From Planctomycetales bacterium (GTDB lineage Bacteria; Planctomycetota; Planctomycetia; Planctomycetales; Planctomycetaceae): a stretch of DNA of 64,000 nucleotides. Each line of letters opens with the position of its first letter. The stretch's first letter is position 1. Positions 16,861-26,568 of the stretch are shown here, piece by piece. The stretch lies in NCBI GenBank assembly GCA_028285345.1, contig JANQPT010000011.1, forward strand, positions 1-64,000. The letters run 5' to 3'. The position numbers and the translations under genes are program-made. The notes below the pieces were generated by a model. That model searched no databases, was not told the DNA's origin, and was given only the letters and a program-made list of their open reading frames with translations.

Positions 16861-18084
16861 TTACTTCTTGTGGTCGCCGACCGACGGCGCGTGCGGGTTG
16901 GCATCGGGGCCGAAATATCGCAACGACACCAGCGGTTCACTGCCCGTATTCTCGACAACCACACCCTCGGCAGCGGCCGCTGCGGTGACAAACACCTCGT
17001 CTTCGGTCATTTGTCCGAAGCGAATCATTGCCGGCGTCTGCAGCCGCAATTTGCCGATGTGGCCTTCCCCTTGCACCGTGATCCAACCGTACGCGCCGCC
17101 ATCTTTGAGCGTCACTTTGGTGCCCGGATCGACGGTCAATTCTTTGGCGGTGAACAACTGCTTGCCGCCGACCGTTCCGTAGACAATCCAGCGGTCGACG
17201 TAACCGTCCGCCGCGGTGTCCGCGACGGGGATCGGCTCCAGGTAATGATTGTCCTTGAAATGCGTGTCGACGTTCCCCTCCCAATCGAGCGCATCGACGA
17301 GGTACTCCAGATCGTTGTGCTTCTCTTCGGGAAAGTCCTTCGTCAGCAGCGACCAAGGGACTGGACGGCCCTCAACGAGCGACTGATACATCCCGAACAC
17401 GTCGCTGCCCCACTGCGGCTCATAGGTGACGAGGCTGCCGGGTGCGTGCAGGATACAGGGCGGAATCAACCAGCCTGTCCCCGGCTTCAGTCGATAGGCC
17501 CGTGAGAGATCGAGTATCCCGTTGTCGCCGTCATTCCAACGCGACAGGCAATCGATCACGTCTTGCTTGCTCGTGCCCGGTTCCAACCCCATGAACGTAT
17601 ATGGAAAATTGTCGCCGATCGCGTTCATTTGCGGCGGAAAATAATACGATTCCGGCTTCCCTTCCTGGCCGACCAGTTTGGCTTGCTCGTCGTTTTGGTG
17701 CATGTGGTGCGGGATCGGTCCCATGTTGTCGAAGAACTTCGAGTAGACCGGCCACCGTTCGTACTTGTCCCAGATGCTGTCGCCCACGATTGCCGCGCCC
17801 AGTTCGGAGACCGCGTCGCGCAACGTAAACCGCTCGCCGCCGAATTCGATATAACTGAGCCCCTCGTCAGGCGGCGCACCTTCATTGGCGGCGGGAGTCG
17901 TCGATCCGAACCAGCGCTCATCGATGCCGCCGCGATCCATCCCCAGCGCATAGTAGTCGTCGGGATGCAGCTTCAGACGGCGCCCCGGCTGCAAGAAGGA
18001 CCGGGGGACCCAGTTCGGCGCCAAACGAAAGATTCCCCCACCCGCGTCCAATGCATCACCGGCCAATTTTGAAACGTCCGCCAT
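16861..18084 (-). CDS. Cupin / phosphomannose-isomerase-like protein
   Basis: The 407-residue protein contains RLAPNWVPRSFLQPGRRLKLHP near the start and a histidine-rich metal-site text (IPHHMHQNDE). It also has GTGWLIPPCILHAPGSL, as in the cupin core of type I mannose-6-phosphate isomerase-like proteins, and a second cupin-like barrel (VDPGTKVTLKDGGAYGWITV). The open frame extends to 18321, but the family-like text begins at the ATG at 18084, which has GAGGAG 11 nt upstream. The extra 79 residues look non-coding. It is probably cytoplasmic. Its place beside an isomerase and a sugar dehydrogenase suggests a role in handling an oxidised or phosphorylated sugar. Isomerase activity is not established. 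Confidence 0.7.
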   Translation of the reverse strand: MADVSKLAGDALDAGGGIFRLAPNWVPRSFLQPGRRLKLHPDDYYALGMDRGGIDERWFGSTTPAANEGAPPDEGLSYIEFGGERFTLRDAVSELGAAIVGDSIWDKYERWPVYSKFFDNMGPIPHHMHQNDEQAKLVGQEGKPESYYFPPQMNAIGDNFPYTFMGLEPGTSKQDVIDCLSRWNDGDNGILDLSRAYRLKPGTGWLIPPCILHAPGSLVTYEPQWGSDVFGMYQSLVEGRPVPWSLLTKDFPEEKHNDLEYLVDALDWEGNVDTHFKDNHYLEPIPVADTAADGYVDRWIVYGTVGGKQLFTAKELTVDPGTKVTLKDGGAYGWITVQGEGHIGKLRLQTPAMIRFGQMTEDEVFVTAAAAAEGVVVENTGSEPLVSLRYFGPDANPHAPSVGDHKK

Positions 18085-18507
18085 AGCTGTCTGCTGCTCC
18101 TCATCGAGTTTCGAGCAATTCACCATCAATCCGTGCCGGCACGCTGCCAGCCGAACCTCACAATTCCAGATGTGTGTGTTGGCTATTATTGCCGGAATCG
18201 ATCCCCACGCAACCAAACGAGGCGTCGTTTGGCATTTTGCCGAGCTGCCCACAAATATTGTTGCCGAAAATGCTTCCGCGACCGGGACGTGAATGTCCGT
18301 TTTTCCTTTGACGAACGGCATTCCTTCAACTTATGATGATATGTTGTACAGGTGATTTGTTTTGTTGGCTGATTTCTGCCGGCTTACGTCGGCCCCACCT
18401 GACATTCGTCCGTAGGAATCGTTGCACATCCTCAGTGCATCGATCGAGGCGAAGACAATCAGCAATCAATCACTCCCGCCACTCATCCAACCGGAGAATC
18501 ATCCCCG
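18085..18507. other. Divergent intergenic region with one promoter
   Basis: About 420 bp separate the minus-strand sugar cluster from the plus-strand PPC-domain gene. The only signal I can support is the plus-strand promoter at 18308-18337 (separate entry). The remainder shows no open frame with recognisable protein. Confidence 0.4.
18308..18337 (+). promoter_or_regulatory. Sigma-70-type promoter for PPC/DUF1549 pair
   Basis: TTGACG (18308-18313) and TATGAT (18332-18337) are separated by 18 nt, a good match to the housekeeping consensus. It would give a leader of about 165 nt before the ATG at 18508. Read by eye only. Confidence 0.5.
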
Positions 18508-20808
18508 ATGACGGCTTCCCACCGCATGATGTCACTTGTCGGGTTCGTCCTTGCCGCTCTCTCAATGCCCACGTTCGCGCGGGCACAACAACCCTCAATA
18601 TCCTCGACCTTTCCGCAAGCCGCAAAGCCCGGCGCGGCTGTCGACGTCAAGATCCGCGGCGGCAATTTGGCAGGTCCAACGCAGCTCTGGACCAGCTTTC
18701 CCGCGGAGGTTGCCCTCTCGCCAGATGTGAAAGACAATGGCAAAAACGCCGGCGAGGCGACCTACCGAATCTCAGTTCCGGAAGGCGCCCACAGCGGGGT
18801 GCACGCCATCCGCGTCGCCACGTCGACCGGCGTTTCCCGGCCGATCCTCTTCCTCATCGATGATCTCCCTTCCGTTGCTGCAAAATCACCCAACATCTCC
18901 GTTGCCGAAGCACAGCAACTGACGTTACCGGTTGCTGTCGACGGAACCGTCGGTTCGCTGGCGCGGCACTACTTCAAATTTGCCGCCCAGAAGGATCAGA
19001 CGATTTCCTTCGAAGTTCTCGCCCGCCGCGTCGGCTCGCCGCTCGATGCACTCATTCGCTTGCTCGATGCAAACGGCCGTGAATTGGCCTATAGCGATGA
19101 CGCACCGGGAACGATGGGCGACGCGCGACTCTGCTACACGTTCAAAAACGACGGCGAGTATTTGCTCGAACTGCGCGACATCAGTTATGCCGGCGGGGGA
19201 GGGCACCGCTACCGCTTGCGGATCGGTGATTTCCCCTGTGTCAGCGCACCCTATCCCATGGGGGCAAAGGCCGGTACGACTGCGACGGTCGGATTCGCCG
19301 GTCCGCACCTCCGCGACGCTCAACCCGTCTCCGTCGCCGTTCCGTCCGACCCCGGAGTGAAGTGGATGAACGTGTCCGCAAAATCCCCAGGCGGCCTGAG
19401 CAGTGGATTTGCCACGCTGGCCGTCAGCCACAGCGAAGAAGCCCTCGAACAGGAACCGAATAACGAAACAGGCAAAGGAACCCCCGTCACATTGGGGGCC
19501 AACATCAACGGTCGGTTCGAAGCCGCCGGCGACATAGACTATTTCGTTTTTAAGGCCACAAAGGGACAGCGGTTCGTTTTCACGGGCATCACCCGCCAAC
19601 AGGGTGTTCCCACCGACCTGCAACTTCGCTTGCTGCAAACCGACGGCAAGCAATTGGCGGCTGCCGAGGACTCAGGCAAGAACGACGCGTCGATCAATTA
19701 CACCTTCCCGGCCGACGGCGACTACGTGCTGGAGGCCAAAGACCTCCATCAGCGAGGCGGCTCGGAATTCGCCTACCGCATCGCGGTTGAGCCGTATCAG
19801 CCCGGTTTCGATCTAGCGCTCTCCGGCGAGACGATCAACGTTCCGGCCGGCGGAACGACATTTCTGACAATTACGTCAGCGCGCCGCGACTACAACGGAC
19901 CGATCGAGATTAGTGGACAGAATCTGCCAGAGGGCATCACCGTCACGCCGACAGTCATCGGTCCCGGCCAGAATACCGTCGTCGTCACACTGCAGAATGC
20001 CACTGGCAAGGCCGGCCAGCTCTCCGAGGTGCAATTGGTCGGCACGGCAAAAATCGGCGGCGCCGACTACAGCGCGGTCGCCAAGGCGGCTGACGCGCAA
20101 AAAGGACTGTTCGCTAACATGACCTGGCCGCCGCTCCCGCTGGCCGAGAAAGTCGCTCTCGCGGCCGCTCCGGCACCGAAGTTTTTCACCCTGACCGCCG
20201 AGCCGTCCACCCTGGTATTTGGCAAGGACCTGAGCACCACGGTGAAGGTCAAAGCAATCCGCGGCAAGGACTTCGCCGAAGCCATCGCACTGGCGGTCGA
20301 ACCGGCCAAGGGAGGACTGCCCAAGGAAATCGCCGTCGCGGCCAAACCGATCGACAAGGGCAAGAACGAAGTGAACATCGTCGTCTCGGCCAAGAATAAG
20401 GCCGCCTTGGGGGACTTCACCATCGTCCTCAAAGGAACCGGCAAGAAAGGCAAGGTGAGCGAGTCACAGGCAGTACCCGGTATTCGACTGCGGCTTCAGG
20501 CGCCCTACACCCTCAAGGCGGAAAACTTGACGATCGAAAGGGGCAAGACCGCAAAGCTCAAGGTGACGGCCGCGCGGAACCCTGCCTACACTGGCCCGAT
20601 CGCATTAACATTTGTTAATATGCCCAAAGGCGTCACGGCAGCAGCCGCCACGATTCCGGCCGACAAGTCGGAAGTCGAGGTCGTGCTCACCGCTGCTGCG
20701 GACGCGGCGGCTGGAGTGACCAAGAATGTCGCTGGAAAAGGTGAAGGCACGATCGGCAAAGTGAAGTACCCCGGGCAGTCCCCGGCGTTTGAAATAACGG
20801 TGAAGTAG
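18508..20808 (+). CDS. Exported PPC-domain (pre-peptidase C-terminal) protein
   Basis: The 766-residue protein has a signal peptide ending near TFARAQQ. An IPT/TIG-like segment follows (SSTFPQAAKPGAAVDVKIRG), then two PPC-type beta-sandwich domains. The first is near residues 150-250 (ARHYFKFAAQKDQTISFEV, then LRIGDFP); the second is near 325-430 (EQEPNNETGKGTPV, GDIDYFVFKATKGQRFVFT). The PPC hallmark EqEPNN is clear. Ig-like repeats fill the C-terminal third (EGITVTPTVI, MPKGVTAAAATIP). GGAG lies 12 nt before the start. The next gene, a DUF1549/DUF1553 protein, follows within 100 bp. This pairing is common in planctomycetes, and the two proteins probably act together at the cell surface. Precise role unknown. 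Confidence 0.8.
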   Translation: MTASHRMMSLVGFVLAALSMPTFARAQQPSISSTFPQAAKPGAAVDVKIRGGNLAGPTQLWTSFPAEVALSPDVKDNGKNAGEATYRISVPEGAHSGVHAIRVATSTGVSRPILFLIDDLPSVAAKSPNISVAEAQQLTLPVAVDGTVGSLARHYFKFAAQKDQTISFEVLARRVGSPLDALIRLLDANGRELAYSDDAPGTMGDARLCYTFKNDGEYLLELRDISYAGGGGHRYRLRIGDFPCVSAPYPMGAKAGTTATVGFAGPHLRDAQPVSVAVPSDPGVKWMNVSAKSPGGLSSGFATLAVSHSEEALEQEPNNETGKGTPVTLGANINGRFEAAGDIDYFVFKATKGQRFVFTGITRQQGVPTDLQLRLLQTDGKQLAAAEDSGKNDASINYTFPADGDYVLEAKDLHQRGGSEFAYRIAVEPYQPGFDLALSGETINVPAGGTTFLTITSARRDYNGPIEISGQNLPEGITVTPTVIGPGQNTVVVTLQNATGKAGQLSEVQLVGTAKIGGADYSAVAKAADAQKGLFANMTWPPLPLAEKVALAAAPAPKFFTLTAEPSTLVFGKDLSTTVKVKAIRGKDFAEAIALAVEPAKGGLPKEIAVAAKPIDKGKNEVNIVVSAKNKAALGDFTIVLKGTGKKGKVSESQAVPGIRLRLQAPYTLKAENLTIERGKTAKLKVTAARNPAYTGPIALTFVNMPKGVTAAAATIPADKSEVEVVLTAAADAAAGVTKNVAGKGEGTIGKVKYPGQSPAFEITVK

Positions 20809-20810
20809 CT

Positions 20811-20831
20811 CGTGTCTGCGATGCAGACACG
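20811..20831 (+). repeat. Perfect intercistronic hairpin
   Basis: CGTGTCTGC (20811-20819) pairs perfectly with GCAGACACG (20823-20831) around a 3-nt loop, followed by TTTCC. It lies between the PPC-domain stop and the DUF1549 start, and overlaps upstream candidate starts of the second gene. It could attenuate or stabilise the transcript between the two genes. Confidence 0.6.
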
Positions 20832-20898
20832 TTTCCGCACACGGAAAAAGGATTTCCCCACCACTCCTCACGATCGCGAAAGCATGGAGAAACAAGTC

Positions 20899-23370
20899 AT
20901 GCGGCTCCTGAAACAGTCATCCTGGTTCCGGTTCTTCGTCTCCGGCTGCAGTTTTGCCATGCTTTTCGTCTGTACCCAATGGGCTGAGGCCGAGCAGGAA
21001 GTCGGCAAGCCAAGCCAATTGGTGTTCGAACCGGCACAAGTGAATCTCGTCGGCCGCCGCGCAACGCAGCAGTTGCAACTGACCGGCCAATATAGTGGCG
21101 AGGATCTCCGCGATCTGACCGGCGACGCCGAGTACAAATCGTCCGATGAAAAGGTCGTCAAGATCGAAGGAGGCGTCGCTCTCCCCGTCGGCGACGGCAA
21201 GGCGGAGATCACCACGGTCGTTGCCGGAGTGGAATCGAAGATTCCCGTGACCGTTTCAGGAATGAACGCTCCCTCCCCAGTCAGCTTCAAAAACGGCACG
21301 CTTGCCGCCCTCTCCAAGTCGGGCTGCAACATGGGCGCCTGCCACGGCTCGCCGTCAGGCAAGGCCGGATTTCGGCTGTCGCTGCGAGGCTACGATCCTG
21401 AGCTCGACATCATGACGCTCCGCAACGAGTTCTACGGACGCCGCACAAACTCGATGACGCCGGCGGACAGCTTGATCCTCACGAAGCCGCTGATGCAAAT
21501 CGCGCATGGCGGCGGACGTCGCCTGCGTAAAGGCGACCCCAGCTACAACATCCTCCACGACTGGATCGCTGAAGGCCTGCGGCTCGATGCTCCGGAGGTG
21601 CCGGACGTCGTGAAAATCGTGGTCTATCCCAACCAGCGGGTCTTCCAACCGAGCGGCGATCGCCAGCAACTGCGCGTCGATGCGCATTTCAGCGACGGCA
21701 CAGTTCGCGACGTCACAGCGATTTCTGTCTACAGTTCATCAAACGAGTCGGTCGCCACTGTCGGCGACGCCGGGTTGGTTTCCAAGGAGGCACGCGGCGA
21801 ATCGGCAGTCCTTGTCCGCTACCTGGACAAGATGGCAACCTCGTACATCACCTTCCTGGACGACGTCGAAGGCTTCGCCTGGAACAACCCGCCCGAAGAT
21901 ACGTTTGTCGACACCCTCGTGTTCGCCAAACTCAAGCAGCTTCAGATTTTGCCCTCCGAATTGTGCAGTGACGAAGAGTTTCTTCGCCGCGCCTATCTCG
22001 ACACGACCGGCCGCTTGCCGCGAATTGATGAAACGCTGGCCTACTTGAACGATTCCAGCGAGAACAAGCGCAGCGCACTGATTGACCGGCTGCTCGATTC
22101 GGACGACTTCGCCTCGTACTGGACGCTCAAGTGGGGCGACATTCTCCGCTCCAACAGCAAGAAGCTCAAAGCCAAAGGCGTGCACAAGTTCCGCCGCTGG
22201 ATTTACGACGCGGTCCGCACTGACAAACCGCTCGATCAATTCGCGCGAGAGTTGCTGACCGCCCGCGGCAGCGTCTACGAAAACCCGCCGGCCAACTACT
22301 GGCGGGCCAGCCGCGACCCACAGGATGCCACCGAGACGACCGCGCAGTTGTTCCTCGGGATTCGCATCCAATGTGCCAAGTGCCACAATCATCCGTTCGA
22401 GAAGTGGACGCAGGACAATTACTACGGCATCGGCGCCGTTTTCGCCCGAGTCGGCCGTAAAGCCGGTTTTGAAGCGGACGATGAAATTATTTTCGTCAGC
22501 GCCTCCGGCGAGGTAAAACAGCCCCGCACCGGCCAAACCATGAAGCCGCACCTGCTGCTCAAGGGCGACGTCGACGTTCCCGCCGATCAGGACCGCCGCG
22601 CAGTCTTCGCCGAATGGCTGACCGCTCCCGACAATCCGTTCTTTGCCAAGGTCGCCGTCAACCGCGTTTGGGGCCACTTAATGGGACGCGGCATTGTCGA
22701 GCCGGTCGACGACTTCCGCGATTCCAACCCCCCCTCCAACGCCCCGCTATTGGACAAACTAGCGGCCGGTTTCATCGAAAACGGTTACAGCCGCAAGTGG
22801 GCCATCCGTACAATCATGAACAGCCGGACCTACCAGCTCAGTTCCCGCAAGAACGACTTCAACGCCGACGACGAGATCTACAATTCGCACGCCGGCACAC
22901 GGATGCTGACCGCCGAACAATTGCTCGATGCGATTTGCCAGGTGACCTCCGTTCCGGAGAACTTCAAGGGGCTGCCGGTCGGCTACCGCGCGGTTGAATT
23001 GCCCGATCCGCCGACCGACCACTACTTCCTGAAGATCTTCGGTCAGCCACAGCGGGAGATGGCCTGTGCCTGCGAACGCAGCAACGAGTCAAACCTGTCT
23101 CAAGCGCTGCAGATGATCAACGGACCGGTCGTACACAACAAACTGCGTGATGACAAAGGCCGCATCGCCGCCCTGATTGCCGCCGGCAAGGACAATGAGG
23201 CGATCGTCAACGAGCTGTACTTGGCCGCCCTCAGCCGCCGCCCAGAAGCAAGCGAAATGGCCGCCTCGCTCAAGCACGTCGGCGACAGCAAAGACAAAGC
23301 CCGCCGCATGGCACTCGAAGACGTCGGCTGGGCGCTGTTGAACTCAAAGGAATTCCTGTTCCAACATTGA
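20899..23370 (+). CDS. DUF1549/DUF1553 cytochrome-like exported protein
   Basis: The frame allows several starts. The ATG at 20899 is chosen because GGAG precedes it by 9 nt and a typical signal peptide follows (cleaved near AEAEQ). The 823-residue product has a bacterial Ig-like (BIG2) domain and a cytochrome-type segment SGCNMGACHG. A second Ig-like domain follows, then DUF1549 (about 330-530), which contains the haem motif CAKCHNHPFE, and a C-terminal DUF1553 (FFAKVAVNRVWGHLMGRGIVEP). C-x4-CH and CxxCH both suggest c-type haem. These planctomycete proteins usually neighbour DUF1501 proteins; here the partner is a PPC-domain gene. Role is probably extracytoplasmic redox or polymer breakdown, not proven. 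Confidence 0.85.
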   Translation: MRLLKQSSWFRFFVSGCSFAMLFVCTQWAEAEQEVGKPSQLVFEPAQVNLVGRRATQQLQLTGQYSGEDLRDLTGDAEYKSSDEKVVKIEGGVALPVGDGKAEITTVVAGVESKIPVTVSGMNAPSPVSFKNGTLAALSKSGCNMGACHGSPSGKAGFRLSLRGYDPELDIMTLRNEFYGRRTNSMTPADSLILTKPLMQIAHGGGRRLRKGDPSYNILHDWIAEGLRLDAPEVPDVVKIVVYPNQRVFQPSGDRQQLRVDAHFSDGTVRDVTAISVYSSSNESVATVGDAGLVSKEARGESAVLVRYLDKMATSYITFLDDVEGFAWNNPPEDTFVDTLVFAKLKQLQILPSELCSDEEFLRRAYLDTTGRLPRIDETLAYLNDSSENKRSALIDRLLDSDDFASYWTLKWGDILRSNSKKLKAKGVHKFRRWIYDAVRTDKPLDQFARELLTARGSVYENPPANYWRASRDPQDATETTAQLFLGIRIQCAKCHNHPFEKWTQDNYYGIGAVFARVGRKAGFEADDEIIFVSASGEVKQPRTGQTMKPHLLLKGDVDVPADQDRRAVFAEWLTAPDNPFFAKVAVNRVWGHLMGRGIVEPVDDFRDSNPPSNAPLLDKLAAGFIENGYSRKWAIRTIMNSRTYQLSSRKNDFNADDEIYNSHAGTRMLTAEQLLDAICQVTSVPENFKGLPVGYRAVELPDPPTDHYFLKIFGQPQREMACACERSNESNLSQALQMINGPVVHNKLRDDKGRIAALIAAGKDNEAIVNELYLAALSRRPEASEMAASLKHVGDSKDKARRMALEDVGWALLNSKEFLFQH

Positions 23371-23404
23371 TTGCCAACAAACCACTCCCGGCAATCCCCC
23401 CCAG

Positions 23405-23429
23405 CCCCCGGCTTCGCCGGGGGTTTTTT
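23405..23429 (+). terminator. Rho-independent terminator
   Basis: An 8-bp GC-rich stem (CCCCCGGC pairing with GCCGGGGG, loop TTC) is followed by six T residues at 23424-23429. It closes the plus-strand PPC/DUF1549 unit just before the convergent putA stop. Confidence 0.85.
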
Positions 23430-23431
23430 AT

Positions 23432-26431
23432 TCACCCCTCCGGATCCGGCTCCGGAGCAAACCCGCGCCGCATCGTATTCTCCGTGATATTCACCGGCAG
23501 CAAAAACTGCAGCAAATAATCCGGCCCGCCGGTTTTCGAACCAATACCTGACATGCGAAACCCGCCAAACGGCTGACGGTTGACCAGCGCTCCGGTGATC
23601 TCGCGGTTGAGATACAAATTGCCCACGTCGAACCGCTGCTTAACCCGTTTCAGATTTTCCGGGCTGCGGGAATAGACGCCGCCCGTCAGCGCATAGCGGG
23701 TGCCGTTGGCAATCTTCAGCGCCTCCTCCAAATCATTCGCTTTCATCACCGCCAGCACCGGGCCGAAGATCTCCTCTTGGGCCAGCGATGACTCCGGATC
23801 GACGTCGCAAAAGATCGTCGGCGGAACGAAATACCCATTCCCCGCCGCCTCGCCCAATTCACACTGCAGCGCCAGTTCAATCCCCTCTTCCCGGGCCTCC
23901 GCAATAGTCGCCAAAATCCGCTTCTGGGCCTCCTCATCGATCACGGGGCCTACCGACGTTCCCGGTTCTTGCGGGGCGCCGATCTTCAGACTTTCCGTCG
24001 CCCCAATCAGCCGCTGCAGAAAATCGTCATAGGCCGCCTCGTGCACAATCGCCCGCGAACAAGCGGAGCACTTCTGGCCGGAATAGCCAAATGCGCTGTG
24101 CATCACACCGACAACCGCCTCGTCCAGATCGGCATCCTCGTCGACAATAATCGCGTTCTTGCCCCCCATCTCGGCGATCACCCGTTTGACCGACAGTTGT
24201 CGCTCATCGGTTGCCGCTGCCTGCTCGTTGATCGCCAGCCCGACCGCCTGTGATCCGGTAAACGCGATCAGATCGATATCGGGATTGCCGACCAATTCCG
24301 GGCCGACTTCCTCGCCCACGCCCGGCAGAAAACCAACGACGCCGCGCGGGATCGCCACGTCTTCGATGATCTCCATCAGCTTGGCGGCGATCACCGATGA
24401 CTGCTCCGCAGGTTTCATGATCACCGTATTGCCGGCCACCAGCGCGGCGGCGGTCATGCCGGTCAAAATCGCCAGCGGAAAATTCCAAGGCGCGATCACG
24501 ACCGCCACGCCCCGCGGTTTGTAGAACAGCGTGTTCTCCTCGCCGGGAACGTCGCACTGCTTCGGCTCCGACAGCTCGCGCATGCGGGCCGCATAATAGC
24601 GGCAAAAGTCGATCGCCTCGGCGACATCCGCGTCCGCTTCCTTCCACGGCTTGCCGCACTCAAACACCATCCAGGCTGCCAGTTCAAATCGCCGCTGCGA
24701 CATCTTTTCAGCGATCAATTCGACATACTCGGCGCGATAATGCGCCTCGGTGCCCGCCCAATGTGGGAACGCCTTCCGCGCCGCTTCCACAGCGGCAATC
24801 GCATCGTCTTCCGACGCCGACGAAACTTTTCCGATGACTTGGGCCGGATCAGCGGGATTGCGGGATATGATATTCTCGCGGGTTTGAACGTGCCGCCCGT
24901 CGATCACCAACGCGTAGTCCTCACCCAATTGCGCGGCCACATCCTCCAGCGCCTGCGACATCGCCTCGCGCGATTCCGCACGGCTGAAATCGGTCAGCGG
25001 CTCGTTGGAAAACTCAGGAGCCGGTTCTTCTTCGATCGGCGGCGCCGCTGCGCCCACATCGTCTGGCTTCATCAGTAACGTCTCCACTGAAACATCTTCC
25101 GCAAAACTCGCCCGCAGGAACGAGTCGTTCGACGTGTTCTCCAACAACCGGCGAACCAGGTACGCCATCCCCGGAATCATTTCGCCAAACGGCGTGTAAG
25201 CCCGCACGCGATAGCCCTGCTCGGCGAACAGCCGCGCCGGTTCGCCACCCATGCCGTACAACATCTGAATCTCAAACGCGCGATCGGGCACTCCCAGATG
25301 CTTCGCCCAGGCAATCGCGTATGACAGGCTCCGCAGATTGTGGCTGCCGAACGCCGGCCGCAGGTGCCGGTAATTCTCCATCAGCAACCGCGTACATCGC
25401 TCAAAACAAGCGTCCGACTGCCATTTCTGCTGAAAGACCGGAATCGGCCAGTTCGCGGCCTTGGCAAATACGGTTTCGAAATCCCAGTAGGCCCCCTTGA
25501 CCAACCGGACCCAAACGGGCGTTTTTCGCTTCTTGGACCACTTCAGCAGCTCCGCCAGGTCCCGTTCAGCGTCCGGCAAATACGCCTGGATCACGATCCC
25601 CACGTCCGCGTAGTCGCGAAACTCCGGCTCCATCAACACCTGCTTAAAGATCTCCAGCGTCGCATCTTTGTAGGCATAGTGCTCCATGTCGATGTGCACA
25701 TACGCCTGATACTCGCGGGCCGCCCGCAGAATCGGCCGCAGCCGCTGTTTTACGCCGTCGCTCGTTCCCCCCGGATCAATCGGCTTAAACTGGCTGTACA
25801 GCGCCGAGAGTTTTAAGGAAACGTTAATCCGCGGTACCGAGCCAAAGTCGTCAGAATCGAGTTGAGAATTCTCCTGCCAGCAATTGACGGCGGGCGCCAA
25901 ACCAGCGATCAGATTCAAATACGCGTGCTGGTAAGCGTCCGCCTCGTACTCGCTGATCACGGCCTCGCCGAGCAGGTCCATCGTGAACGCGAATCCCTGC
26001 CGCCGCAGTTTGCTCACCGTCGCCAGAACTTCCTCGACCGTCGTGCCGGCAATGAACCGCTGTGCCATCCGCCTGGCGTTGCTGCGGGCTCCAAATGCCA
26101 GCGCCCGGCCCAGCAGCGAATCGGGCTGGCTGACGTCCAGCGCGAGCCGAACCGCCTTGGGAAACCGGGTGCGTACTTCGTCGAAATACTCCTGCAGATG
26201 CCGCGTGATCGACTCCCGGCTGCGGAGCATCGGAAGCACGTCGATGAAGCGAAACATCTGCACCTTCACCGACTCGTCGGACATCGCCCACGAAAGGATG
26301 CGGTCGTCCCACCACCGCCGTTCGAAGATCGAAGGAGAGCGGCGCTTCAGTTGTGCAAATAGCTGCCGTCCGAATTCCAAAGTCGCCTGTTCGACGGCGA
26401 TTTCCGGATCGGCCTGTTTCTTCCTTGCCAC
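23432..26431 (-). CDS. putA: Bifunctional proline dehydrogenase / P5C dehydrogenase
   Basis: The 999-residue protein has two catalytic halves. The N-terminal TIM-barrel proline dehydrogenase (about 60-440) shows ISLKLSALY-like text (INVSLKLSALYSQF), VRLVKGAYWD and YRVRAYTPFGE, all FAD-site motifs of the family. The C-terminal aldehyde dehydrogenase (about 510-980) has PWNFPLAI, the general-base motif AEMGGKN and the catalytic-cysteine motif GQKCSACSR. It oxidises proline to glutamate via glutamate semialdehyde, with FAD and NAD. The N-terminal DNA-binding ribbon-helix-helix domain of E. coli PutA is absent, so it should be an enzyme only. It is cytoplasmic or membrane associated. It is convergent with the DUF1549 gene and separated by a terminator. 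Confidence 0.95.
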   Translation of the reverse strand: MARKKQADPEIAVEQATLEFGRQLFAQLKRRSPSIFERRWWDDRILSWAMSDESVKVQMFRFIDVLPMLRSRESITRHLQEYFDEVRTRFPKAVRLALDVSQPDSLLGRALAFGARSNARRMAQRFIAGTTVEEVLATVSKLRRQGFAFTMDLLGEAVISEYEADAYQHAYLNLIAGLAPAVNCWQENSQLDSDDFGSVPRINVSLKLSALYSQFKPIDPGGTSDGVKQRLRPILRAAREYQAYVHIDMEHYAYKDATLEIFKQVLMEPEFRDYADVGIVIQAYLPDAERDLAELLKWSKKRKTPVWVRLVKGAYWDFETVFAKAANWPIPVFQQKWQSDACFERCTRLLMENYRHLRPAFGSHNLRSLSYAIAWAKHLGVPDRAFEIQMLYGMGGEPARLFAEQGYRVRAYTPFGEMIPGMAYLVRRLLENTSNDSFLRASFAEDVSVETLLMKPDDVGAAAPPIEEEPAPEFSNEPLTDFSRAESREAMSQALEDVAAQLGEDYALVIDGRHVQTRENIISRNPADPAQVIGKVSSASEDDAIAAVEAARKAFPHWAGTEAHYRAEYVELIAEKMSQRRFELAAWMVFECGKPWKEADADVAEAIDFCRYYAARMRELSEPKQCDVPGEENTLFYKPRGVAVVIAPWNFPLAILTGMTAAALVAGNTVIMKPAEQSSVIAAKLMEIIEDVAIPRGVVGFLPGVGEEVGPELVGNPDIDLIAFTGSQAVGLAINEQAAATDERQLSVKRVIAEMGGKNAIIVDEDADLDEAVVGVMHSAFGYSGQKCSACSRAIVHEAAYDDFLQRLIGATESLKIGAPQEPGTSVGPVIDEEAQKRILATIAEAREEGIELALQCELGEAAGNGYFVPPTIFCDVDPESSLAQEEIFGPVLAVMKANDLEEALKIANGTRYALTGGVYSRSPENLKRVKQRFDVGNLYLNREITGALVNRQPFGGFRMSGIGSKTGGPDYLLQFLLPVNITENTMRRGFAPEPDPEG

Positions 26432-26568
26432 GCGTCTAAGCTCTCCGCCCGCTGCACATCACTGATTGAGTTCCTCAAGATTCGCTGCTAGTGCGCAGAA
26501 TAGCAGATTCGCGGCCATTTGGTAGCGTGCCGGAATTCGTACCAGCTCCTCTCGACTCGTCGGGCAAT

